DNA of 64,000 bases. Source: Labyrinthula sp. Ha. Lineage: Eukaryota; Sar; Bigyra; Labyrinthulida; Labyrinthulaceae. The notes beneath the pieces are model-generated. The model searched no databases and was not told the origin of the DNA. It saw nothing but the letters and a program-made list of their open reading frames with translations. A program made the translations under genes and the position numbers. The stretch spans positions 682,001 through 746,000 of the forward strand of contig JAALGZ010000010.1 in NCBI GenBank assembly GCA_015227615.1, read 5' to 3'. How positions within the stretch are numbered: the first letter of the stretch is position 1; each line of letters begins with the position of its first letter. Of the stretch, positions 48,185 to 61,430 are shown in pieces.

Positions 48185-48932
48185 CTATACGACTTGCGCA
48201 AACTTTCCTTGTTCACCATCATCTCCCCAAACAGATTCTGCAATTGGTGTAGCAGAATTTAGTCCTTGTACTTCTTGCTGTGGATTTAAAAAATATGTTC
48301 TCAGCAAATCCACCAACTCACCTAATTGAAAATGTGCATTCTTCAACTCTCCTCTCACAGAAAAAAAAAATACAACCACCAGTTAATATAATAAATATCA
48401 ACATTGGGAGTGCGAATAGAAAACCAACTGTTGAAGCTGTAACGATCATCCCAATCAAGAACGGCAAGAAGATTACTATACCACAATACTTTGCACTACT
48501 TCCACGAGAGTACGTTTCAATACTTTCCATTTTATAAGTACAGTAATTATTATTCAAGGAATACTTTTCTATACTGATTGAAATATTTGATCTAGATATT
48601 TGTTGTCCATTAGAAGTTTCGGATACTGTCAAAGTTAATTTCCTGTTTAATTCATCTAATCCATTGATCTGATACTTTAAAGTACGTGACTCATCTCTAT
48701 GATCTCCACGATGTTGAATAACATAGTGACATGTATATACAGATCCAGTTTGACCATTATTTCCCATGATTCTTGTTTTCGCACCCTTGTCTGAACAAAG
48801 TAGAGCAACTAGCTTATCGAAATCCTTCACTCCAGACCATACTGAAGCAGCATCTTTTTGTATCAAAAATTGAAGTACATTCATTCCATTTTCATTTTTT
48901 CCAATCTCGTAAGTTTCGATACTTCCATTCAT
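48185..48932 (-). CDS. Membrane-anchored SRPBCC-like protein (paralogue 2), frame shifted at a homopolymer
   Basis: Clear paralogue of the 42488-43237 gene, colinear over its length: VWSGVKDFDKLV, MGNNGQTGSVYTCHYV, LDELNRKLTLTVSE, two membrane helices and a TPIAES motif near the end. The frame runs from the ATG at 48932 to a ten-T run (48370-48361 on the minus strand). Beyond it the expected C-terminal part (ELKNAHFQLGELVDLL onward) continues in another frame to the stop at 48185. One T fewer would restore colinearity with the paralogue. Possibilities are a sequencing or assembly error in the homopolymer, a real inactivating mutation, slippage, or a 28-31-nt GT-AG intron across this spot. The intron is less likely because its 3' site would be purine-rich and it would remove part of the second helix. 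The truncated form would end 17 codons after the run. Confidence 0.75.
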
Positions 48933-51900
48933 TCTTATTTCTTAATATTCTTTTGCAGTTTCTTTATCTTATATGAATTTGCAGTTGTAATTTGGTAGAT
49001 ATTTTGGGCAATTCAGAATACAATACAGAATTGGGAACTTGTAAACATACGCAAAAAAAGAAAATACCAGACCCATCATTGCAACTGCATAATTTTTAAA
49101 ACAACGAAAATTTCAAAATAAACGAACTTTCATGACAAGTTTTAAGTTTTAGAGGATCAAGTAGCACTTCCTAGTAAACGAGAATCAAGATTCCTGTTAA
49201 ATAAGAACGTAACTTACAACTTTGATCGACTCAAAGACTTCCTTTGATAGTTACATACTATTATATCACAGTATGACATTACTGTAAACACCGTCTAACA
49301 ATTAACCTATCAATCAAAGACACAAACTTACAAATTATTCATTGACTCGTATCTCAACAAATACTGCGAGTTAGAAGACATTATTTACATCAATTTAAAG
49401 CTCTAAACTTAAACTTTAACCTTCTGCACTTTTCTCATTACTAATCTGAACCTTTACTTAATATACGCCTTTTCTTTCTCTCACTGATCGTCTTCAAAGT
49501 TTAACCTCACTTTGATAATATTGAGTAATTGTGGAAATAACCTAGGTAAAAGTTATAAAAATAGTAGTGAGAGGAGTAAAATAATGTAAAGTACTATGAA
49601 ATGTTTTTAATAATATGTTATATTTGCAAAAATCCGCCTAGAAAGATAGCGTTCTATTTTTGTTATTCCAGTATGCCCTAAATATTTGTGGGGGTACCAA
49701 AAAAGGCTAATTTCTTACTGATAACGTTTTCTGAGATTTAGACCGCAAAATATGGTCTAAAATCATTATGTATTACAGTGTTAACTTTTCTTAGACGTCT
49801 TCTTTATTGTACAGCCGATAACAACTCTGTACTACAGTGAATCTGTATATTCTTATTTTTATGTTATTTAAAATTTACAGTATTCCCATATTGGCTTTTC
49901 CTAACTACCCATACTAGACGTAATAATAATGAACAATACAAATATATATATATATATATATAAGAAGTTAGAGAAGAAGCTTTCTTGGTACAGATAGGCC
50001 TAAAACTGATGAGTTCATTAGAACTTACCCAGCAAAGATGGTATTTCCGTAGAACAAAAGGTAATAAGCGACTACCTAGCAAACTACTTTCCTATCTCAT
50101 TACTAAAAAAAGTCATATAAAAAATTAGGAAATTAATAAACTATAGACTTTAGCATACCATAGTAAAATTCCTTTTGATGCCAAAATGGGTTTAAAAGAA
50201 ATTATTAAATGAAAACAAACATCAGTTTCTGTCTAACAACCGTTAAATACATCAGCTTGGTAACTCAAAGTTCCCTTCCTTATTAGTGAATTTAAAACTT
50301 TCTGGACTCGGCTAGTCAGTTTTGTTTTTTAATATCTGTTGAATAAAGGAAATTAACATACAACTTTATCCAAATTACTTTTCCCTTATCAATACAATAC
50401 CGCTCAAAGACCCTGGTAAATAGAATGAGTAATAATTTTACTATCAACTGAGATTTGTTGTAGAGCTACTAGCTCGGCCCGTTAATTTATTGTTTCATTG
50501 GGCTCAATTTTGAGAAGGGGAATTAACATTCTTTAAACTCAATCTTGCCAACGTCCTGAGCCTTTGCGGAGGTAACTTGAATGCTTCAGAAATATATAAA
50601 TATACCCGGGTTATATGTCAAATAACTCGTACCACTTGCAGATACATTACGAATAGAATCAAACGTGTAGAGAATGAAGTAATTTTTTATGAAAAGAAAA
50701 GAGAAGTTTTTTTTTTCATATCTGACCAAATAGTACAGGAAGTTCTCCATAATTTAACTTGCAATTTCTGTTCCTGTAATTTCTTATGGAAAGTTAGTAT
50801 TAATGGTTACATCCGCTGGTGTCTTGGAAGCAATGCAACTTCAGTAAAAATTGCAAAACAAGCGTCAGGAGAAATAGAACGAAAGAAGAAGTTGCACTTT
50901 GAATAGATAAAGGTCAATTTTAATCTTAAGACACAAGTTAATGTCGATTAAGGCTTGGAAACTTCAATATCTTAGATTCGGGGTATCAAGTTATTGATAC
51001 CCTGATTTGAAATTTCTACCCATATTCTTAAACATATAAATTTTTGAAATAGCTCAAGTAAATCTTCAAGACCACAATGGAACCCTTGAAAATGCAAAAA
51101 AAAATAAAACTTAACCTCTCAACTTAATATAATACTTGGCTCTAACCATGGAGAGTCAAAAAAATATATACAAGAATAGATATATCAATACTCGAGAATG
51201 TTGGAGACATTATACATAAATATCAATCAAACTGATCATCTAATTTCTTTTAAGCAACAAAAAACATCGCTGGAAATAGTCTAAGCTTCATATACATAGT
51301 AGAAGAAACACACTAAATATAAAACTATTAAGTACGAACATCTGTATAAATTATAAAAATGTTTTCAGTCTTCAAAAAAGTAACTGGAAGCCTCAAAACG
51401 TCAAATCCAAGTAAGTGAAATTTTGAAAAACAATAAATATACCCCCCCCATCAATATCAGAACGCATCCCCATTAGAAATCAAAATGCTGGTATTCCAAT
51501 CTTGTATCAGATATATGAATAAGATAGCTGCTCTCAAACTGTCTCTCTATATGTACTCGCCTTCTTCTTTACTTAAGCAAGATCTTGAACTCCAAAGATT
51601 AAACCCGGAACAATATATTTGTTTACCCATAAGAAGACACGTGTAAGACATAAGGAAGATTTCTAGCGTTTCTTAGAATCTCTACCAATTACCTTTTAAT
51701 ATTTCTTTCTTATAATCCACTTTTCTAGACACTAAATTCCATGCATAAACAGTCCAATTTAAGCCTGGACTAAAATTTTTATTTGAAAATAAGTTGCAGT
51801 CATAGCCCACGCCAAAAAAGCTTTAATAGTCATGTCTATTGGTTTTTTATCAGGAAGTTTTCTGATAATACCAGTGAGTCCCGGTTGAACTCACAACATA

Positions 51901-54900
51901 TTACCTGTTACTTTTTGTTTTTTTCAGATTCAATCTGCTATGGTTTTGTACATAATAAGGACAGCATGTTTATTTACTGAACACAATTTACACCTAATCA
52001 ACTCTAATCAAATTTGGGTGTCTTCTAATGACATTTCAAGCTACCTACTGCTTGTTCAAAGGACATGAAGCTATCATCAAGAGAGACAGAGGTATTATAA
52101 CTCTTGTGCTAAATTTATTTATTCATTGTTTGCAGTGCAAAACTCCTATGTTAAAATTTAATCTTAAGATAATTATATGTATATCATTGTTTTACGAGTT
52201 TTCTTCAATTTAAAAAGAAAGTATATACATGTTTCGTCGAAAACTAAAATTTCTTGAAACAAATATATAAATACCAATGAAGAAAACACACAAAAATACA
52301 AATATTTACATGCAATAAAAGTTCATATTCAAACAGGTCTTCCCTTAACATTTTTTATATTAGAAAGCTTCTTTGAGTTTATGTATATAATATTCCAGCG
52401 ATGCACAACTTGTATAAACTGCATGAGTACACCATAAAACTTTGTTTTCATATGGATCCTACAATCTGCTAAAAATATCAGTAGGTAAAAGAAATGAAAA
52501 TTTTATGATATACTGCACGGGACATACTCAGTTGATGTAAATATTAAATAAACTTCAGGGTTTTGTGGAAAATATATTCATAAACCCATATTTCCGTGTC
52601 ATAAACTGATACTTATATTGAAAATCATACTTGAATCCAACCTGTTTAGTTTTTAATTAACGGTGGTCTGATGAAATGAAAAATATTTTTGTTTCTGAAA
52701 TACACCATTACATTTCTGTCTCTTATGGGTACACAATCTGTGTTTGTCCTCAAAATATAATTTCAAACTTTCTTAATCATCCCACTTCAAATCGTCACTT
52801 CTCCTATGTTCACTCCGTATTTCATTTTTTATGCTCTTATAGAAATTACAAACCTTAAGGCTCAAGGATTTTAAGTGAACTCGGAATCTCTTATTCATGG
52901 AGGTACGAAGCGAGAACATGAAATATAAAAATAATGTTCATTGAATATAATTGTACTTTTTATATATTTTAGTGACATTGTTGCGTTCCTTAAGGCCTGG
53001 TATATGGGTTTTTATGTACATGTTATAATAATATCCTTCAATAAAAAGATCTGAGTAATTAAAATACCAATTCGTAACTCTTATTTTTAATAAAAGCAAA
53101 GGTATACATTACAATCAGGCAACCTTTTCAGCTAATATAGAAAATATTTGAGCGAAAAATTCCATCGGATTTAATGTTCATTTAAGTCCCTTACAACACC
53201 ATGTTTAATTAAATTAAAAAAAAATATTCTTTTGTTCATCTATTATATAAATACATTAACCATATCGAATTTTAAGCGTTCGTAAGATGTGTTTTACGAG
53301 CTAGGTTCATGCTCGATGAGGCCATTTGTTATTGATCATGTTGAATAAGACTTCGATGGTATCAATGGTATCACTGATGTTAATATAGAAAAAAACTAGT
53401 AAAATAAGTAATTGGTTTCAATATCGACAAAGGTCTTGAATACTTCATAATTTTGTGACATTTTCATAACATTTATCCTATGTGTACACCTAGTAAGTCT
53501 ATTGGAGACTTGGAATCTCTGAAATTTGTGTACTTTCCTATTTGTAAGCGATGTATTAATATTGCAGCGGTAAACAATTTACTATGAATTGGCAGAAATA
53601 GTTTGGAAACAATGAATAAGATACACAAATATCTGGAGATTTAATGGAGCGATATAATGGAGCGATATAATGATATACTCTTTCGTAGCATAAGTAGGTA
53701 TGCAATGGCCCAAAAGGTGGTGAGATTTAATTAAATTTACGTGTGTTTTGAGTTAAATGGCATTTATTTCATTTTCTGATGAAAATATTATATCAGTTAC
53801 ATCCCAGTTTCAAATTAGCTTAGAAAAGTCTTAGATTTAACCATTTAGCTTGGTTGTGCTCCGGCTCAATTTTCCTTGTTTCGGTCACTTTTACTTTTAC
53901 CCTGGATGCTTATATACTTCACGATTAATTTCAACGGTACCAAGAAGTCAAAAGCCGTACAGAAGTTGGGCATCTATAACCCCCCTTAGCAAAACTACCA
54001 TCCATATCTTAAATTTCAGAGTTGATATAATATTTTTAGTATAAGATACAGCCAATCACTATCCATCAGTAATTAATGAGAGAGAAAATACGAGAGAGTG
54101 AACACCTATTATTAACATTTTCAGGTATGGCAGCTATATGAAGTTATATTATCACATTATTTTCCTAAAATTAATATTATAGAGCTTAAAATTAATTAAC
54201 ATCTTGTAAATAATGGCAATTTTGACATCAGATATATTACAAAGAAACTCATAAATATGCTTGAAAGTCTTTTCAGCCGTAATGTTTTCTTGTGTTATTG
54301 TCTGAGCTGTATTTTTGTAGCTACCAAATCCAACATTCACTAATGGATGTAGAAGCAAGAGATTCTACCAAAATCTTTGACATATATTGCGTAAGTTTTC
54401 TCTGTAGTTCAAAGCTTATGCGACTTTAAAAAAATTTAATAACATTTTAGGTGTAGCGGTATTGTTTCTGTTTTATGTTTTCAGCACTATTTCTTGGTCA
54501 TTCACTGACTCAAAATATTTTCACATCAATGAGACAACTGACACTATCCAACGAATGATGATATTTTATTCACAGGATGTCTAGTTTCTGAATATTTTGA
54601 TAAATCAAAGAATAAGTGTTTAGATATCCCTTTACATTTAGATGTACCTCTGGTTATAAAAAAAGCAAAGTGAGTTCTCATAAGAACCGCAATAATGTAA
54701 AGGGTTCCTTTTTTCATATTGACTATCTCTGAACTCCTCGATGTTTAATCAGATCTCTTCTAATTTTTTTTTGTCAAGAGGAAGCCACAGTTTTTTTTAT
54801 CGCCTATGCAGTACTTGTCTACCCAGTCAAAATGAACCAATGGTCGAATATGTTCCCTGTAACTATTTCATTTCTTCTTGTTCGTTCAAAAGATTTACTT

Positions 54901-57719
54901 TCGAAGTAAACCACATTGAATTTATGATGAGCTTACTGTTTTCCCTCCTGTTTATTAAAATTTTCTCTGCTCAGAAACCCAAATTATGTCTCAGATTCCC
55001 TTGATTACATTTAAGAATGTGTAGACGCCCGTATAATATTTCTGCCTTTTTAGCCCGTGTCTCTCGGCTATTTTCCCACTGTGAAACACCCTTTCTTGAA
55101 GCTGAAGATCTCTCCAGTTTAAATATTATTGTAAAAATTATAGAATCAATCTCTTAAGATAAAGAAAATGGAACCCTGTACCTGTTCTGGAAACTCTTAA
55201 TTACATCCATAACCATGATCTTCATATATATACACATTTTCTCAGTAGGCTGCTTAGCATAAAGACTTCTTGTGTGCGATTCACTTCCATGTTACATTTC
55301 ATTAAAAACATAATGGAGCAGCTCTTCATTTATATTGCTCGATTTTAAGTAAACGGATTCTTTATTCTTAGTTGTCTTAAACAATAATTGAATTTAGATA
55401 AACAAGTTTGAATTTGTGGTGGCAAGATAGGAAGAAATGTTACACTAATAAGAGTTACTGAGTAAATCCTTAAGCTTAAGGCTAAAGGTTTAACTGGGTG
55501 GAAATTGTATACTTCATGTGATAGGATCATGGTTTATATGTTATTTGCCCATAGCTCCAACATATATATATACGTTTTTCGGCCATCCAATAATGTATCT
55601 ACTTATATACATTTGGAATGAATCCCTCAGAAAAAAATAAAATATAAAAAAGCTAAAGGATCTTAATATATATTATGCCATAGCATGCTATTTTCGGGCT
55701 TGTATTGGAAACCATATCATTCCTTGCACATGTTTATTGCCAGATACTATGAAAGCAATGATAAGGCATTGCATAGCTTCTAGAGCATTTTAGCCGTTAA
55801 TGAAAATATTTTGCAATCCAAAAAAAAGAAAATAGTAATAAGTTTAATTTTATGATGCTAAGACTAAGAGAATTAACCTTTTCATTCAACATAGGTATAT
55901 ATGTTGTACTTGGATTATCGAAAGGGAAAGAGTATTTCCATCCAATGAAAACTGTAACGTGCTTGTATTCATGAGTTTGGTGCAATACTTCTTACATGTT
56001 GTCGGGTTTCATTGCCTCATTTCCAGAATATTTACCCACTTATCACCTAAGGAAATATAATTTCAGTAGCAAGTCTTTCAATAATATTTGAAGGTTCTCT
56101 GTGCGATATGACATTTATGTTGCAACATAAAAGTACCGATTCTTGAATAGTCAGAATATTGCGTAATTCAAAAAAGATAAATTCCAGTAATTGAGTTACT
56201 AGTTTGACCTCATCAACCCTAATTACATATTCATGAGCTGTATTGATACTATTATAAGGTGCACAATCTGAGCTTGTCAAACCATGGTTATTGAATAGAA
56301 CTTAAGTTGAATATTACTTATTTTCAGTCTCCTGCTGTAATTCACTAATACCAGTATAAAAATTTATGTTAGGTAGATCTTGTTAAGGGTATCGAAACTT
56401 AATTTCAGAATGTAATCATACTTTCTTGTGTAAATGTTTTTTCTTATTGAGTATGAGCTTAATTTCATAAAAGTTACCGGACTTTCTTCTCCTTTTGACA
56501 ACTTCAATATAACCTCAGTTTTTCACTATGTTTTTTTATATATTCCGCTCATAGACACATGCTACTTCATGGCTTCTTTACTGATGAATTTATAACATAC
56601 ATTTTTCTTATTGATAATTAATAATACTTCCAAAACTATTTTCAATGAATATTGATATACTAGTTAGAACTAAAGCTGAATCAAAATTCTTTGACTCGAG
56701 TTGGAACAAAACATGTTCTACTCGTCTAAAAACAAAAATACGAATCTTTTCATCATCGATCTTTTGATAATTATACATGCAAAACTATACATCATCTCAA
56801 TTTGGACACATAACATCTGCATGCTTTATTTCAACTATCATAAGAGCCAATACCAAGTTACTTTTGTTTTCTATTTTTGCACTCTATGACTTTTTCCAAT
56901 GTGCTTTCTCAAACTTTATTTTGTTGAAACTCATCAAACAATCTTAATTATTTATTTCTTAACAAGACATAGGCAGATTAGGCAGCAACTCTTTCTTACA
57001 AACTAATTTTGTTAACAACTTATTGGGTTTTTTTAGATTCCAACATGTGTGGTTCCAGGGGAAATGTTGAATTATATACTTTGTTTATTTTTCTTTAAAA
57101 ATCAACTTCTATGTCAGTATCAACCAGGTGTCGCAAGTAAATAATCCATCTGTAACAAAGTTCTCTCGGTATATAGCTATAAAAGGTCACAAGTGTGAAG
57201 GTTTTCAAAAAAACTGATCAAAGGAGTATGGATTTCCTTTTTTTTATATAGTTTCTTGTGCAATATTAATATATGTACTCTATGTCTAATGTGTAGAAAG
57301 AAAAAAATCTCCTTAATGGTAAAGGTAGCTTCCCAGCAACCTAGCCGACTAGATTAAGAATCAATTCTACGGTATAACTTTACCTCTTTACACGAAAAGA
57401 GTAAAGTTTTAAGGGGACAGGGTAAATTCACAAAGTTTTTATATATGATACTATTGTTTCTATTATTATTTTGTAGGTGATACTCCAAAAATAAACTTAG
57501 TTTTGCAGGTGTCAACTCTCAGAAACTACTAGATGCAAAATCTTGTGGCTGGGATTTTAGGCTTTTTATTTATACAAGGAATCAGGGGAGAAACCTTCGA
57601 AAGTCACCAACATTTGTTACTAAGGAGTTAGTATAGATTGCAAACTCTTTTGGAAGGTATTTTCCTTTAGGCGTAATTTGTTCCACTCAAGCTGAGGAAT
57701 CAGGCTAGTAAATCCAGGA
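48933..57719. other. Intergenic, 8.8 kb, no supported gene
   Basis: Long AT-rich stretch. Open frames (e.g. 50577-50906, 54741-55004) have no recognisable motif and random-looking composition. A short AT microsatellite is at 49942-49962 and a 13-bp tandem duplication (TGGAGCGATATAA) near 53644. I cannot exclude small exons. Confidence 0.4.
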
Positions 57720-58210
57720 ATTAGATGCATCGTATGGTGGATGAAACTTTTCTACAGGGAATATTTAATACAAGCTCAAATATAAAATCTAAGCCATGAG
57801 CCCCAGCAGATCACTGTATTATACAACCAAATTCCGTTGAAGAAATTTATGGTGAATGAGTCGATATACCTCGTAGTAGCAGGCAAGCGTACCTATTTTC
57901 ATTAATTCAGCGCATCATTATAGCCAAAACACAATAAAAAATACTTTAGGTGATTGATATTATCACCTGCGTTACTTTTGCAAATGATGACATTTTATTT
58001 TGTGTATATTTTGGACATAGTCTCAGTTGGTTCAGCTTAAGATTTAAGTTAATTTTTGTAGAGAACTTAGGCTGAAAGTTGATGTTGTTTAGTTTGTATT
58101 TCCTGCTACACGGTCGTCACCTCGATGTTCAGAGATCGTAGAGGCCCATGCGTACCATATTCCACAGGTTGTGCTTTTTCAAGCACTCCGACTTAACACA
58201 GCTAGTAGTA
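57720..58210 (+). mobile_element. L1-like LINE relic (reverse transcriptase fragment)
   Basis: A decayed reverse transcriptase: GIRCIVWWMKLFYR near 57730, FMVNESIYLV near 57850, YLFSLIQRIII near 57890, then FANDDILFC near 57980 (FADD box with an inserted residue). LGxKLMLFS follows about 32 residues later, the spacing expected for the SGLKINxxKS block of L1-type elements. Stops and frame changes are frequent. Ends not found. Confidence 0.5.
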
Positions 58211-60127
58211 TAACCTTTACACTTGCTTTTAATTATAGTTATGGTTTGTGAAACTAGTTATTCTGTCTGATAGGCTCCCAGCTTTGAACATATTTGACAG
58301 ATACATCACTTTAGCGGTGAATAGTTTGATTTGATTTTCGTCTAATGACTCTTATTTGTTACAAGAAGGAGATTTCCGAGAAATAGGAGGAATAAATAAG
58401 AAACGCATTGATTTTCTCTTGGATACTGTAATTTGCTGAGCATCCAATGTACAGAGGCTTAATCTCTCGAGAACCTCATACTATATCAACACTAGAAAAA
58501 TTATAATCTGCACATTGAAACTCAATTGTTTAGAAAACTAAATGTGTCATTGAATGAAAGTACAAATCATATGCTTCAAATACACCTAGATTGCTATTTT
58601 CATCTCTTTGGATTCTTTTTGAATTTCATTTTTGTAAATTGCCAAGGATCAAATCTATAGACAAATTCTATTTTTTTCCATGATAGAGTTCTCTATCAAA
58701 ACTTGAATCGGGTACTGGAGTTACGTAGATAAAGAAATATATGAAACCCCTTATCAAAATTTGTTAGCGCGTCGGTTAGCTCTACTTCGGGTTGATGCTG
58801 AGAAGATTTTCATGGAGCAGCTCAATTGCCATTTGATGTAGATACGATAAAGGGTGACTAACTTATTGCCCTTAATTAAGGCGGTTAAAACTCAATTAAT
58901 GGGCTACTATCTCTTTCTGGGAAAAAAGAAATAGGCACTAATATATTTGAAGGGTTCAATCCTTTACGGCATTATTATCAAGAGGTACTTCACTATTTAT
59001 CAAATAGTCGGTAGTTTAATTCTGTCCTGTTGTAGGCAGGCTGCACGTTCTCGGCGAGAAAGCCTCTCGCTTAGGTTTCAACAAATCTAGCGGATCTCAT
59101 GGTGGATTAAGTACTGAAGTGTTATGATTACAACTGAAATCACCGTCCTTCAGCTGTTATCGTCTTATGCTTTGTTATTTATTTTTTTTGATTATTCTTT
59201 TCTGGTCGGCTCACCTGTCATACTATTATTAATTGTTGGCAATGTTCTATATTTGATACTTAATCACCCCGATTTATCAGCAGTATAGCTTCCCTTTACA
59301 GCCCTAGAGCTACTTCAACTACTTAAACATGTTACTATTAAAAAAATCATTAGACTTCACACGAGTGCCAAGGACGCTCATACAATTCTGGAAATATGAA
59401 CAGAAACTTAGAATTGATACAAGTACCTATCATGTTAAGGTTCAAGCTATGAGGTGATTAGACAGGTTAAATGACTAGAAACGTCGAGAAAAGACTAAAA
59501 CAAAGTTCTATCACATGAAAAACGCCAAGTGGTGTCATCGTTGAATACAAGTGTTTTTTTTTCTTGGGTCCACAGACTTGACAATTTTTTAATCAAGATC
59601 AACCTCGGTGCAGGAGAGAACCTTTTTGTTTCTACATAGTAAAGAAAGACAAATATATCCTTGAAGGTTGTAGCTTAACTTCCAGTCAATCTTTAGTCAG
59701 TAAGAAAAGAAACACTTGATTATTCTACCCATATTCCAGGACTTAATAAATCTTGTTGGAAAACATTTTATATTTAATAGTACATTATTAAACGTATACT
59801 TTCTCAGAATAATACAATTCTAAATAAAAGACTATTGATTTAATTGGTATAAAATTATACACAATATTATATTACCACAGTTCCTTGGAAGACATTTATT
59901 ATTGGAAAAGTAGTCCCTGCAAAGACCAATCTTTCGGTGAAACAGCCGTGAATATATTGCGTCACAAGCTGTAAGAATTATCCATAGACCACTACCAGGA
60001 AGAGTTCATATTTTATGTCAACCACTTTCCAGAAATGAAACCACTGCCGATATAATTAATAAATAGCTTATTTTGTAGTACCAACATAAAACTATAGAAA
60101 CAAGAGTGAAAGTTGAAACTTCAAAAT
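58211..60127. other. Intergenic, 1.9 kb
   Basis: Mostly unassigned and possibly the decayed 3' part of the L1-like relic. At about 59940-60068 there are overlapping open frames of good composition (e.g. AVRIIHRPLPGRVHILC). They could be an upstream exon of the next gene, but I could not find a consistent splice to it. Confidence 0.35.
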
Positions 60128-61241
60128 ATGCTAAACTCTTCATTACCGTGCCAAACCGACATAGATTGTCCAGGTAGCTTCTTTTGTTACGAAAATATAT
60201 GGTTTACTGATCTTGAAGCCACCAAAGTATGTTCTTGTCATAGATAGTATATCCTCCGTCATAGTCTTATTGTTTAGTTATGGCTGGGTTGGTGAAACTT
60301 GTTCAGAGTTTGGAGCAGGTTCAATAGCAGTGTTCCTGGTATGTATCTTCATTATGTCGATATGTATTTATTACATTGGATACTCCTTGAAGCATATATT
60401 CAAGTTTCTTGCTACAGATCTTAGACCTATTCATGAACGTATCTTGATATCTCCTAAGTTTGCACAAATTGGTCCACTTCGAGTTTCAAAGAAAAATTTA
60501 CAGTTTCATAAGAAGAATCTGTTCCTGCTGAAGTCTCAAACATTATACATGACTTTTTTCTTATCTATGTTTATATTTTTCACGAATTTGTTTTATATCT
60601 TGGTTCTTTTTAACCCTGAGGATTTCTCCTTTGAAAATGAAACGAAGGCTTCCACTTTGGAAACTGCAAGAGATTTCTTCATCGCTGGATGGGGTGCCAC
60701 ATATGTGGTCACATCTTTACAACTGGCTCTTTCCTGGTTATTCTTGGGTTACACGGCATCTACTCTCAACCTTGGTCTCACTCGATACTTCAAATTCAGA
60801 ATTAGAATTATTCGAGCTACCCAGCTTCTTATTCCATTTATATTTCTTCTCTTGATGATATACACTGGAAATGTTTTCTCTGTTCTCTTGCCTTGTCTTC
60901 CACTCTATTTTATCGTAGTGCAAAATTTACACAATGGGAAAAGTGTTCTTTCAACGGAGTTGGAGAACTTTCCCTCAACAAACTTCATTCGCCAAGCTAA
61001 ACTAGTGAAGAAGTATTATTGCAAATTGAGAAACTCGGCTTCTTTAATACTTATTTCAACTTTACCTTTAGTTATCATCTTCTTTATTTCAAAACCTCCA
61101 ATTTTCATACACAAATTGTTTCAACCATTCCCAGGACGAGTGAACCTATATTTTTTACCTCTACAACTCTTAAGAGACAGCGCAGCATTAATGTTAGTCA
61201 ACGATATTCTTTCATACTTCGAGGAAGCAGTTGAAAACTAG
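60128..61241 (+). CDS. EGF-like domain plus multipass (up to seven helices) membrane protein
   Basis: Two exons, 60128-60246 and 60278-61241, separated by a 31-nt GT-AG intron (starts GTATATCC, ends TTGTTTAG), give 360 aa. Unspliced, the downstream frame has no ATG and the upstream frame stops. Spliced, residues 8-48 form a six-cysteine EGF-like module (C8, C14, C20, C35, C37, C48) with CxC and the GWVGETC ending typical of EGF repeats. Hydrophobic segments follow at about 53-75, 129-151, 175-198, 221-237, 238-256, 295-312 and 328-348. This is a receptor-like layout with an extracellular EGF module, but I recognise no GPCR or transporter signature. No signal peptide is seen, so a further 5' exon may exist or the first helix may act as anchor. 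It heads a compact plus-strand cluster. Confidence 0.8.
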
Positions 61242-61430
61242 TCATCTTGTATTTAGTTTTGAGCGATAGATAATTTAATCCATTAGTTATATTCTTGTTT
61301 CCCCCAGACTTTACACCAAGCAAGAAAAGTGTTCCAAGTATCTCTCTTGTGACACTACCGTTAGAACCAAGCGAAATCAAGAAGAAGATAATCCTGTAGA
61401 TATAGAGAGAAAATTGTAAAACAATCATAC

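Noticed and set aside
58940-58975. GGGTTCAATCC as a tRNA T-loop
   Set aside because: The flanking bases do not form the 5-bp T stem and no acceptor or anticodon arms can be built. I found no tRNA in the window.
60213-60277. An N-terminal extra membrane helix for the multipass protein (frame beginning at a TTG)
   Set aside because: No ATG in that frame. Most of this stretch is the end of exon 1 in another frame plus the 31-nt intron, and splicing gives a complete EGF module instead.
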